A stretch of DNA of 40,050 nt from Chromatiaceae bacterium (GTDB lineage Bacteria > Pseudomonadota > Gammaproteobacteria > Chromatiales > Chromatiaceae): NCBI GenBank assembly GCA_022340805.1, contig JAJDNF010000004.1:1-40050 (forward strand). Direction: 5' to 3'. Shown piece by piece: positions 18,386 to 27,449 of the stretch (position 1 is the stretch's first letter; each line of letters starts with the position of its first letter). A program made the translations under genes and the position numbers. The notes beneath the pieces are model-generated. The model was not told where the DNA came from and searched no databases. It was given only the letters and a program-made list of their open reading frames with translations.

Positions 18386-20599
18386 TTAGTCGTCGCCTTC
18401 CGGCACGATGGTGTAGTTGACCAGACCATGAACCTTGTACAGGTCCTTCTCCTGGCCTTCGCCATGGCATACCAGGCATCCCGGGGTCTCCTGCTCCTGG
18501 TCGCTGAAGTCAGCACCCTGCAGGATCATGTGGCTTGCGGCAACCGCCTCGCTCCCCCGCCCGTCGTCGAACACCCAACTCGAGTTGGGATCCGAGCCAT
18601 GACAGCCGGCGCAGGCTACAGGCCTGATCGTCCGCCATACCGGCGGATCGGCATCCGGATTGGTGTGGCAGATCTGGCAGTTGTTGACGTCCTGCGGGAA
18701 AGTCACATGGGTCCAGTCATAGCCTCCCGCGTGCGGCCCGAGGTCACCGGTCAAGGTCGCGCCGTGGACTGCATGCACCCGGTTACCGATGTAGTTGCCG
18801 TAGTTCGCGGTGCCGTCATGGCAGGCGAGGCAACCGTCCGTATCGAAGCCCTGGTGGTGCGGATGAGCCCCTTCCAGATGCATGATGGTGTCACCATGGC
18901 AGTTCAGACAGGCACTACCGGAGAGCTTGGGCTCCACTTCGTCCTGGCCAACCTGGAAGGTGATCACCGCGGTCGACGCAGTCACGTAGTCTTCGTCGGA
19001 GATCGCACCATAGTCGTTCCCTTCGAAACGCACCATGTAGGTACCCGGTTCCAGGTCACCGATATGGTCGCTCAGCTGGTACTTGTACCCGGTGGCGTCG
19101 GTCACGACCAGCGGATCGGTGCCGCCCGTGAACAGGGCGTGGCCCTGAGTAGGAGCGGTGGCCGGGTCCCAGGCCGGATCGGTGGTAGAACCGGTAGTCA
19201 ACACCGGCATCGCATCGTTGCGCGGGCCATACACATACAGGTTGGCACCACTCAACATGCCGTCACGAGTGCCACTGACATCCTTCGGCGCCGTATAGTT
19301 CGCCGCCGGGCCTCCGTCGTTCGACGTCAGCCGCACCGTGACCACAGGGTGCTCGCCAGCCTCATAGAAGCTGCCGTTGGCAGGTGGCGTCATGGTGATG
19401 GTGGTGTTGAATTCGGAGACATTCTCCGGCTTCGGTGCCAGCCCGGAGCCCGCAATCATGCTCTTGTGGTCGTTACCCGGGATGCCGCCGTTGATGCTGC
19501 TGCCGGTTTTCTGGTGGCAGGCACTACACAGCGTATCGTCGGTAAAGACGCCTCCCGCATGGTTCTCGCCGGTCTCGAAATTGACGTTCGCGTGGCAGGA
19601 ACCGCAGTTGCGGCGGGTCGGGTTGGTGAAGGCCAGCTCGGCGTTGGGCGCCTGGTCGTTGTGGCACTTCTCGCAGGTCGTCGTCTCCTGCGGGTAGGTC
19701 ACATGGGAGAAATCGCCCAAGTGCTCGAACACGCCGGCACTATGGATACGGTGGACCATGTAGGCCAGGTCACCCTCGCCATCGCTGCGCGGCAGCTGAT
19801 AGGGCAGGTTGTGGCAGTTGTTGCAGGACTTGACCTCGGTGTATCCACCGCCGTGGCCAACGCTACCGATGCGCACACCGTGGCAGCTGTTACAGGCGTT
19901 GGTGTCCACCATGTCGGCACCGGACGCCTCCAACGGCAATCCCGCATTGGACTGCAGGAAGTCATACGACGCGTTGGCGTTCTGGACGAGGTAATAGTTG
20001 GTGCCATCGATGCTTACGCGGGCCCTGGCTCGCATGGTCACGCGGATGACGTTGGAGTTCGCCGGGACAGTCTCAGCAAACTTGTAGCGATACTCGCCGG
20101 TGGTGCCGTCGATGACGGTCAGCAGGCCCGGCAGTTGCGACTCGGGGTCACTCGGGGTACCGCGCTCGGACAGCAACTGATTCCACGCCAGGCCGGGGTC
20201 GTCCTTGCCCGTCGGGTCCGACGGGTCCAGAGCCAACTCGGAGACGTAGTAGCGCACCTCGACCGGGTTCTTGGTCAGGCTGATGCCGTTGCCGTCCGCG
20301 TCCTTATAGAAGAAGTGCAGCGATATCTCGCCGGTCGCCGCGTCGTATTCGACCGTGCTGTTGAGGTCGATTGTTGCGTTGACTGCGACGATGTCTGCCG
20401 GGTCGGAGGGCACAGAAATGGCATCCCCTTCCGGGCCGACGATTTCGACGCCTGAACTGGGGGGCGTTCCACCACCATTGGATGAATCGTTATCATTATT
20501 ATCACTGCCGCCACAACCTGCCAGCAGCAAAACTGACAGCAATGCTATCAGTCCAGCCAGACTTGGACGCAAGCCTATTGACCATTTCTTCGCCATCAT
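18386..20599 (-). CDS. OmcA/MtrC-family decaheme surface lipoprotein cytochrome (second of two)
   Basis: Surface cytochrome of 737 aa from the ATG at 20599, just after AGGGGAAGG. An ATG three nt later is equivalent; one at 20620 would place the ribosome site inside the gene. The leader ends LLLAGC (lipobox), then a Gly/Ser/Asp/Asn linker. Ten CxxCH motifs: CNSCH, CNNCH, CEKCH, CGSCH, CSACH, then CLNCH, CLACH, CQICH, CAGCH, CLVCH, again five plus five around a beta domain. It is clearly a distant paralogue of the 818-aa protein, not a recent copy. No extra cysteine pair like CX12C is seen. It ends in a strong terminator, so it forms its own transcription unit and can be set to a different level from mtrA/mtrB. 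Confidence 0.92.
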   Translation of the reverse strand: MMAKKWSIGLRPSLAGLIALLSVLLLAGCGGSDNNDNDSSNGGGTPPSSGVEIVGPEGDAISVPSDPADIVAVNATIDLNSTVEYDAATGEISLHFFYKDADGNGISLTKNPVEVRYYVSELALDPSDPTGKDDPGLAWNQLLSERGTPSDPESQLPGLLTVIDGTTGEYRYKFAETVPANSNVIRVTMRARARVSIDGTNYYLVQNANASYDFLQSNAGLPLEASGADMVDTNACNSCHGVRIGSVGHGGGYTEVKSCNNCHNLPYQLPRSDGEGDLAYMVHRIHSAGVFEHLGDFSHVTYPQETTTCEKCHNDQAPNAELAFTNPTRRNCGSCHANVNFETGENHAGGVFTDDTLCSACHQKTGSSINGGIPGNDHKSMIAGSGLAPKPENVSEFNTTITMTPPANGSFYEAGEHPVVTVRLTSNDGGPAANYTAPKDVSGTRDGMLSGANLYVYGPRNDAMPVLTTGSTTDPAWDPATAPTQGHALFTGGTDPLVVTDATGYKYQLSDHIGDLEPGTYMVRFEGNDYGAISDEDYVTASTAVITFQVGQDEVEPKLSGSACLNCHGDTIMHLEGAHPHHQGFDTDGCLACHDGTANYGNYIGNRVHAVHGATLTGDLGPHAGGYDWTHVTFPQDVNNCQICHTNPDADPPVWRTIRPVACAGCHGSDPNSSWVFDDGRGSEAVAASHMILQGADFSDQEQETPGCLVCHGEGQEKDLYKVHGLVNYTIVPEGDD

Positions 20600-20625
20600 C
20601 GCCTTCCCCTTTGGTAGCATATGGT

Positions 20626-20653
20626 GTTATACTTATTAAACCCCGACTTTAAT
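20626..20653 (-). promoter_or_regulatory. Candidate promoter of the 737-aa cytochrome gene
   Basis: Minus-strand TATAAC (20631-20626) fits a -10 box and ATTAAA 16 nt upstream is a weak -35. The start site would fall close to 20619, giving a leader of about 20 nt. The next 290 bp upstream to the tRNA terminator contains a perfect TTGACA (20746-20741) without a matching -10. No FNR- or CRP-like palindrome was recognised. Confidence 0.35.
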
Positions 20654-20881
20654 TGGGGTATTCGAGCCTTTGAGAAGGCTAGCACAAAGAGCACGCTACA
20701 CAAACTTTGTTTTGCTGACGCGCCGCAGGTGCTTGCGCTATGTCAAAGGGCTTGTCGCGCGCCCCCCGGGGGGTCGGTAAATGCCTTGACGGGCGCAACG
20801 TCTGCGTCAGATTTGAGACTGCACACCCGTGCGGTTTCATCAGGCCTGCGCCGCACTGTCCCAACCCCTGCAACCGAGACA

Positions 20882-20920
20882 AGAAAAAAGGGCCGGCGAC
20901 GCTGTGGTCGCTGACCCTTT
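20882..20920 (-). terminator. Intrinsic terminator after tRNA-Pro
   Basis: On the minus strand AAGGG...GCGAC pairs with GTCGC...CCCTT around a CACAGC loop, followed by a T-run (TTTTTTC). It lies about 20 nt after the tRNA 3' end and fits as its terminator. Confidence 0.8.
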
Positions 20921-20938
20921 AATCATCAACTTTAACTT

Positions 20939-21015
20939 TGGTCGGAGCGGGGAGATTCGAACTCCCGACCCCCACAACCCCATTGTGGTGCGCTACCAAG
21001 CTGCGCTACGCTCCG
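20939..21015 (-). tRNA. tRNA-Pro (anticodon GGG)
   Basis: A 77-nt cloverleaf including an encoded CCA end (TGG at 20939-20941 on the plus strand). The acceptor arms CGGAGCG and CGCTCCG pair fully, the T loop is GTTCGAATC, and the D arm is GCGCAGCTTGGTAGCGC. The anticodon stem CCACA/TGTGG closes a 7-nt loop ATGGGGT with GGG at positions 34-36. The loop matches the E. coli proL type. It follows the ihfA-merR pair in the same direction, as in other gammaproteobacteria. Confidence 0.97.
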
Positions 21016-21022
21016 AGACAGA

Positions 21023-21053
21023 GCGCTGCATCCTAGGGATGCGGCGCTTTTTT
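21023..21053 (+). terminator. Hairpin with T-run between merR-type gene and tRNA-Pro
   Basis: An 11-bp stem (GCGCTGCATCC with GGATGCGGCGC, one G-T pair) and 3-nt loop is followed by six T on the plus strand. On the minus strand, where the flanking genes lie, the same stem is followed only by TCTGTCTC. It could end merR transcripts weakly in the minus direction, or act mainly on plus-strand antisense RNA. Confidence 0.6.
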
Positions 21054-21072
21054 GTCAACGAATCAGACCCGG

Positions 21073-21435
21073 TCAGGCCTTGAGGATCGCGAGGACTTCT
21101 TCGAGTTCGTTGCGCAGCTGGCGGATCAGCTCGGCGCGTGGGCGCTGCTCTTCGTGCTTGGGACCGTCACCGGCCATCTGCTGACGCGCGCCACCGATGG
21201 TGAAGCCCTGCTCGTAAAGCAGGCTACGAATGTTGCGGATCATCTCGACGTCGTGACGCTGGTAGTAGCGCCGGTTGCCGCGCCGCTTGACCGGCTTCAG
21301 CTGCGGGAACTCCTGCTCCCAGTAGCGCAGCACGTGGGGCTTCACCTGGCACAGGTCGCTGACTTCGCCGATGGTGAAGTAGCGCTTGCCGGGGATCGGC
21401 GGTAGCTCAATGTTGCTGCTGTTGGGATCCAGCAT
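21073..21435 (-). CDS. MerR-family transcriptional regulator next to ihfA
   Basis: A 120-aa DNA-binding protein. The winged-helix MerR domain spans about residues 18-85 ([22 protein letters not shown] ... [20 protein letters not shown]; quoted in part) and a short C-terminal coiled coil (about 95-118) would mediate dimerisation. No metal-binding cysteines are present beyond Cys29, so it is not a metal sensor of the MerR type. This small regulator downstream of ihfA is conserved in gammaproteobacteria but its target is not established. The start ATG lies inside the end of ihfA, a 29-nt overlap. Confidence 0.9.
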   Translation of the reverse strand: MLDPNSSNIELPPIPGKRYFTIGEVSDLCQVKPHVLRYWEQEFPQLKPVKRRGNRRYYQRHDVEMIRNIRSLLYEQGFTIGGARQQMAGDGPKHEEQRPRAELIRQLRNELEEVLAILKA

Positions 21436-21715
21436 ATGCCTCTACTCGTGCCTTGAGTTTCTGTCCGGGACGAAAGGTGACGACGCGGCGCGCACAGATC
21501 GGGATCTCCTCGCCGGTCTTGGGATTACGTCCGGGGCGTTGTTTCTTTTCGCGCAGGTCGAAATTGCCGAAACCGGACAGCTTTACCTGCCGGCCGTTCT
21601 CCAGCGACATGCGAATCTCTTCAAAGAACATCTCCACCATGTCCTTGGCCTCGCGCTTGTTCAGCCCGAGTTCCTCGAACAGGTGTTCTGCCATTTCTGC
21701 CTTAGTCAATGCCAT
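21407..21715 (-). CDS. ihfA: Integration host factor subunit alpha
   Basis: A 102-aa nucleoid protein that bends DNA as a heterodimer with IhfB. The sequence [18 protein letters not shown], the [24 protein letters not shown] arm (quoted regions: [19 protein letters not shown]) and the R-P-G DNA-intercalating turn are diagnostic of the alpha subunit. The C-terminal tail is Gln-rich (SQQQQH). It starts 4 nt after the pheT stop, the usual pheT-ihfA coupling. Confidence 0.97.
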   Translation of the reverse strand: MALTKAEMAEHLFEELGLNKREAKDMVEMFFEEIRMSLENGRQVKLSGFGNFDLREKKQRPGRNPKTGEEIPICARRVVTFRPGQKLKARVEAYAGSQQQQH

Positions 21716-21719
21716 CGAC

Positions 21720-24098
21720 TCAGTCTCTCAGTTTCGCAGACAGGCGCTCTGCCAACGCCGCAAGCACCACACTGCCTGCCCCTTCCACTTCTTGATCCGT
21801 AAGAGTGTGAGAAGACTCCTGTAAAATCAAGCTCAAAGCAAGGCTTTTTAGACCGGAATCTATATTATCGCCAGTATAGACGTCGAAAAGCTGTATGTCC
21901 CTGACAACCGGTGGGGCCGCGTCGCGGACACAATCGAGGACCGCCTGGTACGGCAGGCCGCGCTCGACCAGCAACGCGAAGTCGCGGCGGATCGCCGGAA
22001 ACTTCGACAGCGCGGCAAACTTCGGGATCCGGCCCATCCGCAGCGGTACCAGATCGACCTCGAACAGGTACACCCCGGCCGGCAGGTCCAGCGCCCTCTG
22101 CGCAGCCGGATGCAGCAGGCCGATCCAGCCGACCGGCTCGCCGTTGCGCAGCACGCGGGCGCTCTGGCCCGGGTGCAGGGCCGGGTGCTCGGCAGCCACG
22201 AAGCGCAACTCGTCGGCCGCCACGACCTGCGCCAGCACCGACTCCAGGTCGGCCTTGATGTCGTAGAAATCGGCGCGGCGGGCCGGCAGTCCCCACTGCT
22301 CGGCACGCGCCTCGCCGAACACCAGGCCGGCCAGCTTGGGATGTTGCTCGATCTGGCCGTCGACGCGGCGGAAGGTCAGGCCGCTCTCGAACACCCGCAC
22401 GCGGGTCTGCTGGCGCGCCAGGTTATGGCGCAGGGTCTGCACCAGGCCAGGCCAGATGCTGGCGCGCATGTCCGACATGTCGGCCGAGATCGGGTTGGCC
22501 AGCTTGATCGGCGCGATGCCGGGCGTCAGCACCGCGGCCAGCTCCGGGGCGACGAAGCTGTAGGTGATCGCCTCCTGGTAGCCGCGATGGGTCAACAGGC
22601 GCTTGGCCTGCGCCAGGTTGAATTCGGCCTCGGGCCGCACCGCCACGCTGACCGGCGCCGAACTCAGGCTGGCCGGAATGTTCGCGTAGCCGTAGATGCG
22701 CCCGATCTCTTCGATCAGATCGGCCTCGATCGTGATGTCGAAGCGCGCGCTCGGCGCGACCACCGACCAACCCTCCACGGTCGCGTCCAGCTGCATCCCC
22801 AGAAGTTCGAGGATCTCGGTAATACGCGCGTCGTCGATCTCGACCCCGAGCAGGCGCCTGACGCGCGTGCGGCGCAGTGCGATCGGCTCGCGCAGCGGCA
22901 GGTGGGCCGCCGAGCGGACCTCGCTGACCGGCCCAGGCCGGCCGCCGACGATCGCCAGCATCAACTGCGTGGCGCGCTCCATCGCCACGTGCTGCAGGTT
23001 GAAATCCACGCCACGCTCGAAGCGGTGCGAGGAATCGGTATGCAGGCCATAGCTGCGCGCCTTGCCGGCGATCGCCAGCGGCGCGAAGAACGCGGCCTCG
23101 AGCAGTACGTCGCGGGTCTGGGCCGTCACCCCGGATGCCTCGCCACCCATGATCCCGCCCATCGCCAGCGGCCTGGCATGATCGGCGATTACCAGGGTGT
23201 CGGCGCGCAGCGTCGCCTCGCTGCCGTCAAGCAGCCCCAGCCGTTCGCCCTCGCCGGCCATGCGCACGCGGATGCCGCCATCCAGCTTGGCCAGATCGAA
23301 ACCGTGCATCGGCTGTCCCAGTTCGAGCAACACGAAGTTGGTGATATCCACCACCGGTGAGATCGCGCGAATCCCGCTGCGGCGCAGCTTCTCGATCATC
23401 CAGTCCGGCGTGGTCGCGCTCGGGTCGATACCGCGCACGATACGGCACAGGTAGCGAGGGCATGCCTCGGGGGCCTCCAGCTCGACCGGAAACTCATCGT
23501 CGATTAGCGCCGTAACCGGATCGATCCTCGGCGCGGTGAGCGGCACGCGATTCAGCACCCCGACCTCGCGTGCGATGCCGGCGACGCTCAGGCAGTCGGC
23601 GCGGTCCGGCGTGAGGTCGACATCGATGCACATATCATCCAGCAACAGGTAGTCGCGGAAGTCAGCACCGACCGGTGCATCCGCCGGCAGTGGCAGGATG
23701 CCGTCGGACGTATCGGCCAGGCCGAGTTCGGAGGCCGAGCAGATCATGCCGAGCGACTCGACGCCGCGCAGTTTGGCGCGCTTGATCTTGAAATCGCCCG
23801 GCAACGCGGCGCCGACCGTCGCGACCGCGACCTTCATGCCGGCGGCGACGTTCTTCGCGCCGCACACGATCTGCGCCGGCGCGTCGGCACCGATAGCCAC
23901 GCTGCACACGCTGAGCTTGTCGGCGTCCGGGTGCTGTTCGCGGGTCAGCACCTCGCCGACCACTACACCGTTGAATGCGGGCGCGGCCGGTTCGACCGAG
24001 TCGACCTCCAGCCCCGCCATGCTCAGCTGGTCGGCCAGTTCGGTCGTGGTGATGGCTGGGTTGACCCATTCGCGCAGCCAGGCTTCGCTGAATTTCAT
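21720..24098 (-). CDS. pheT: Phenylalanine-tRNA ligase beta subunit
   Basis: A 792-aa subunit of the alpha2-beta2 enzyme that charges tRNA-Phe. Domains in order: tRNA-binding OB fold (about 40-150), B3/B4 editing domain (about 210-385), B5 domain (about 400-475), catalytic-like core, and the FDX-ACB anticodon-binding domain at the end (from about 700, starting [15 protein letters not shown]). The start [14 protein letters not shown] is standard. It is separated from pheS by 241 bp that contain REP-like repeats, whereas the two genes are usually almost adjacent. Confidence 0.97.
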   Translation of the reverse strand: MKFSEAWLREWVNPAITTTELADQLSMAGLEVDSVEPAAPAFNGVVVGEVLTREQHPDADKLSVCSVAIGADAPAQIVCGAKNVAAGMKVAVATVGAALPGDFKIKRAKLRGVESLGMICSASELGLADTSDGILPLPADAPVGADFRDYLLLDDMCIDVDLTPDRADCLSVAGIAREVGVLNRVPLTAPRIDPVTALIDDEFPVELEAPEACPRYLCRIVRGIDPSATTPDWMIEKLRRSGIRAISPVVDITNFVLLELGQPMHGFDLAKLDGGIRVRMAGEGERLGLLDGSEATLRADTLVIADHARPLAMGGIMGGEASGVTAQTRDVLLEAAFFAPLAIAGKARSYGLHTDSSHRFERGVDFNLQHVAMERATQLMLAIVGGRPGPVSEVRSAAHLPLREPIALRRTRVRRLLGVEIDDARITEILELLGMQLDATVEGWSVVAPSARFDITIEADLIEEIGRIYGYANIPASLSSAPVSVAVRPEAEFNLAQAKRLLTHRGYQEAITYSFVAPELAAVLTPGIAPIKLANPISADMSDMRASIWPGLVQTLRHNLARQQTRVRVFESGLTFRRVDGQIEQHPKLAGLVFGEARAEQWGLPARRADFYDIKADLESVLAQVVAADELRFVAAEHPALHPGQSARVLRNGEPVGWIGLLHPAAQRALDLPAGVYLFEVDLVPLRMGRIPKFAALSKFPAIRRDFALLVERGLPYQAVLDCVRDAAPPVVRDIQLFDVYTGDNIDSGLKSLALSLILQESSHTLTDQEVEGAGSVVLAALAERLSAKLRD

Positions 24099-24264
24099 TG
24101 TTGTTACCTAAGTCAGACTTCTCGACAGGTTGTCAGGGTGCACATCGATTGCTTGGTGCGACGCACCTTGCATCTCTCATCCATACGCGGGGCGCGATAG
24201 GCACAAGCCGTATTTCACCGCCCAGGCACATGCTGCCATCGAGGCACGCCGCGTCATGGATACC

Positions 24265-25371
<1,107 letters not shown>

Positions 25372-25410
25372 CTACTTCAAATGGGTGGGTCGGGTTATTG
25401 CCCGACGTTG

Positions 25411-25992
25411 TTGCGGCGCAATTCACTTCGTTCATTGCACCCTACGCAGAACCACCGGTTATGCCCGATGTTTTGCCGGTGCATGCCACTCCGTTCATTG
25501 CACCCTACACAGAACGACCGGCCGTGCCCGATGTCTCATCGGTGCAATTCACGCCGTTCATTGCACCCTACGCAGAACGACCGGCTACGCCCGATTGTCT
25601 CATCGGTGCGATTCATGCCGTTCGTTGCACCCTACACAGCACCAACGGCTATGCCCGATTGTCTCATCGGTGCAATTCACTTCGTTCGTTGCACCCTACA
25701 CAGCACGAACGGCTATGCCCGATGTCTCATCGGTGCGATTCATGCCGTTCGTTGCACCCTGCGCAGAACGGCCGGCTATGCCCGACGTTTTGTCGGTGCA
25801 ATTCATGCCGTTCGTTGCACCCTACACAGAACGATCGGCTATGCCCGATTGTCTCATCCGTGCAATTCGCGCCGTTCGTTGCACCCTACACAGCATCAAC
25901 GGCTATGCCCGATGTCTCATCGGTGCAATTCATGCCGTTCGTTGCACCCTGCGCTATACCCGTAGGGTGCAATAAGCGCAGCGCATTGCACC
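25411..25992 (-). repeat. Tandem array of nine REP-like units upstream of pheS
   Basis: Nine units with a 63-64 bp period: the core TTGCAC occurs at 25435, 25498, 25561, 25625, 25689, 25752, 25815, 25879 and 25942. On the minus strand each unit starts GTAG (or GCAG) and contains a hairpin GGTGCAA...TTGCACC. A second short hairpin (CCGATG-TCT-CATCGG) lies between units. One unit has changed both arms to CGAC...GTCG, keeping the pairing. A single inverted copy (25962-25992, plus strand GTAGGGTGC...) closes the array. It fills most of the 746-bp rplT-pheS gap. There are no CRISPR-like spacers. Confidence 0.9.
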
Positions 25993-26036
25993 ATGTCACA
26001 GGCCATGCACCACACCACTGCGCAATGCACGTCATA

Positions 26037-26074
26037 CAAAAAGGGGAAAGACCGACCCGGCCTTCCCCCTTTTC
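26037..26074 (-). terminator. Intrinsic terminator after rplT
   Basis: On the minus strand AAAAGGGGGAAGG pairs with TCTTTCCCC around a short loop and is followed by TTTTTTG. It lies about 45 bp after the rplT stop and should end the thrS-infC-rpmI-rplT transcript. Confidence 0.85.
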
Positions 26075-26117
26075 ATCGATCACACAACCGCCGACCCTTT
26101 CGGCCCGGCGTTCGTGA

Positions 26118-26477
26118 TCAGCTCGCGAGGGCAGCCTTGGCCTTCTCAGCGAGTTGCGTAAACGCCGGCATATCGTGCACGGCGATGTCGGCCAGCATCT
26201 TGCGGTCCACTTCGACGCCAGCCTTGTTCAGGCCGTCGATGAAGCGGCTGTAAGACATGTCGCACATGCGCGCCGCGGCATTGATACGCTGGATCCACAG
26301 TGCGCGGAACTCGCGCTTCTTCACCCGGCGGTCGCGATAGGCGTACTGGCCGGCCTTGATCACGGCCTGCTTGGCCACGCGGAACACGGTGCTGCGCGCG
26401 CCGTAGTAACCCTTGGCCGCCTTCAGGACCTTCTTGTGCTTGGCGTGCGCCTGCACACCACGTTTGACTCTTGGCAT
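26118..26477 (-). CDS. rplT: Large ribosomal subunit protein bL20
   Basis: A 119-aa ribosomal protein needed early in 50S assembly. [39 protein letters not shown] and [20 protein letters not shown] match bL20 over its full length. In E. coli L20 also represses rpmI-rplT translation by binding their mRNA; I did not identify that pseudoknot here. It starts 18 nt after the rpmI stop. Confidence 0.98.
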   Translation of the reverse strand: MPRVKRGVQAHAKHKKVLKAAKGYYGARSTVFRVAKQAVIKAGQYAYRDRRVKKREFRALWIQRINAAARMCDMSYSRFIDGLNKAGVEVDRKMLADIAVHDMPAFTQLAEKAKAALAS

Positions 26478-26495
26478 CTCTCAAGTCTCCTCGTA

Positions 26496-26690
26496 TCAGG
26501 CGTAGGGGATCATACGGCGTGCGGCCGCGACGTCACTCTTGTGCAGCAGCGACGGCGAACGCAGCTGACGCTTACGCTTGGTCGATTTCTTCGTCAGGAT
26601 GTGACGACGGTGAGACTGGTTGCGCTTGATGCCACCAGCGGTAACCCGGAAGCGCTTTGCAGCACCACGGTTGCTCTTGATCTTCGGCAT
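26496..26690 (-). CDS. rpmI: Large ribosomal subunit protein bL35
   Basis: A 64-aa basic ribosomal protein. The start is the ATG at 26690 ([14 protein letters not shown]), preceded by GGAGAGGAAA; an upstream ATG at 26711 would put the ribosome site inside the gene. The sequence [14 protein letters not shown] and the ending RRMIPYA are typical. It lies between infC and rplT in the standard order. Confidence 0.98.
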   Translation of the reverse strand: MPKIKSNRGAAKRFRVTAGGIKRNQSHRRHILTKKSTKRKRQLRSPSLLHKSDVAAARRMIPYA

Positions 26691-26787
26691 TTTCCTCTCC
26701 TTTTCATGCAAGGGTTGTTGAAGGACGACCCAGGCAATGCCAATTGGCCCGACCGTCCATTGGCCTTCTCAAACGAAGGCCGTGTAG

Positions 26788-27315
26788 CTACTTGTTTCGC
26801 TTGGGCGAAAGCACCATCACCATCTGGCGCCCTTCCATCATCGGGCGCTGCTCGACCTGCGAGACTTCCTCGAGGTCTTTCTCAATTCGTTCCAGCAACT
26901 CCAGACCGCGTTCGCGGTGGGCGTGTTCACGGCCACGGAATCGCATGGTCACCTTGGCCTTGTCGCCCTCTTCGAGGAAGCGATGCAGATTGCGCAGCTT
27001 GACCTGATAGTCGCCAATCTCGGTCCCGGGTCGAAACTTGACCTCTTTGACCTGTACCTGCTTCTGCTTCTTGCGCGCCTCCTGCTTCTGCTTCTTCGCC
27101 TCGAAGATGAACTTGCCGAAGTCCATGACCCGGCAGACCGGCGGCTCGGCATTCGGCTGGATCTCGACCAGGTCCATGCTGGCCTCTTCGGCCGCGGCCA
27201 TCGCCTCGTGGATGGTTACGACTCCGACCTGTTCACCGTCCGCACCGATCAGACGCACTTCACGTGCGGTGATCTCCCCATTCAGGCGATTTCGCTTCTC
27301 GAGTTGCTTGGCAAT
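26788..27315 (-). CDS. infC: Translation initiation factor IF-3, ATT start codon
   Basis: A 175-aa initiation factor that discriminates start codons on the 30S subunit. Family homology extends beyond the first ATG/GTG (residue [10 protein letters not shown] at 27258) into [13 protein letters not shown]. The only suitable start is ATT at 27315 with GGAGGA (27329-27324) 8 nt upstream, giving (M)[14 protein letters not shown]. An AUU start is the known basis of IF-3 autoregulation in E. coli. The N domain (about 1-80), lysine-rich linker ([18 protein letters not shown]) and C domain ([17 protein letters not shown]) are all present. Confidence 0.96.
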   Translation of the reverse strand: MAKQLEKRNRLNGEITAREVRLIGADGEQVGVVTIHEAMAAAEEASMDLVEIQPNAEPPVCRVMDFGKFIFEAKKQKQEARKKQKQVQVKEVKFRPGTEIGDYQVKLRNLHRFLEEGDKAKVTMRFRGREHAHRERGLELLERIEKDLEEVSQVEQRPMMEGRQMVMVLSPKRNK

Positions 27316-27356
27316 AGCCGCTGTCCTCCAAAATAAACCACAGGCCCGACAAGCAA

Positions 27357-27441
27357 GAAAGCACCGGCGGCTGCCAGTGCTTTCAGGTATCAGGCCCCGA
27401 ATACCCCCGGTTCCGCATGGATCTCAGGACAGAGACCGGGG
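27357..27441 (-). promoter_or_regulatory. Two stem-loops in the thrS-infC gap
   Basis: Minus-strand CCCCGGT/ACCGGGG (27441-27405) is followed by GAAAGCAC/GTGCTTTC (27384-27357), the second with a T-rich tail (TTGCTTG). The second could act as a weak terminator or attenuator for thrS and adjust readthrough into infC. No promoter is clear in the gap. Confidence 0.4.
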
Positions 27442-27449
27442 CTTAAACA

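Noticed and set aside
20735..20780. TTGACA at 20746-20741 as a promoter of the 737-aa cytochrome gene
   Set aside because: No -10-like hexamer at 16-18 nt; the TATAAC nearer the gene is a better candidate.
25411..25992. Possible CRISPR array
   Set aside because: The units are contiguous 63-64 bp repeats without unique spacers, are palindromic with GTAG heads, and no cas genes are present.
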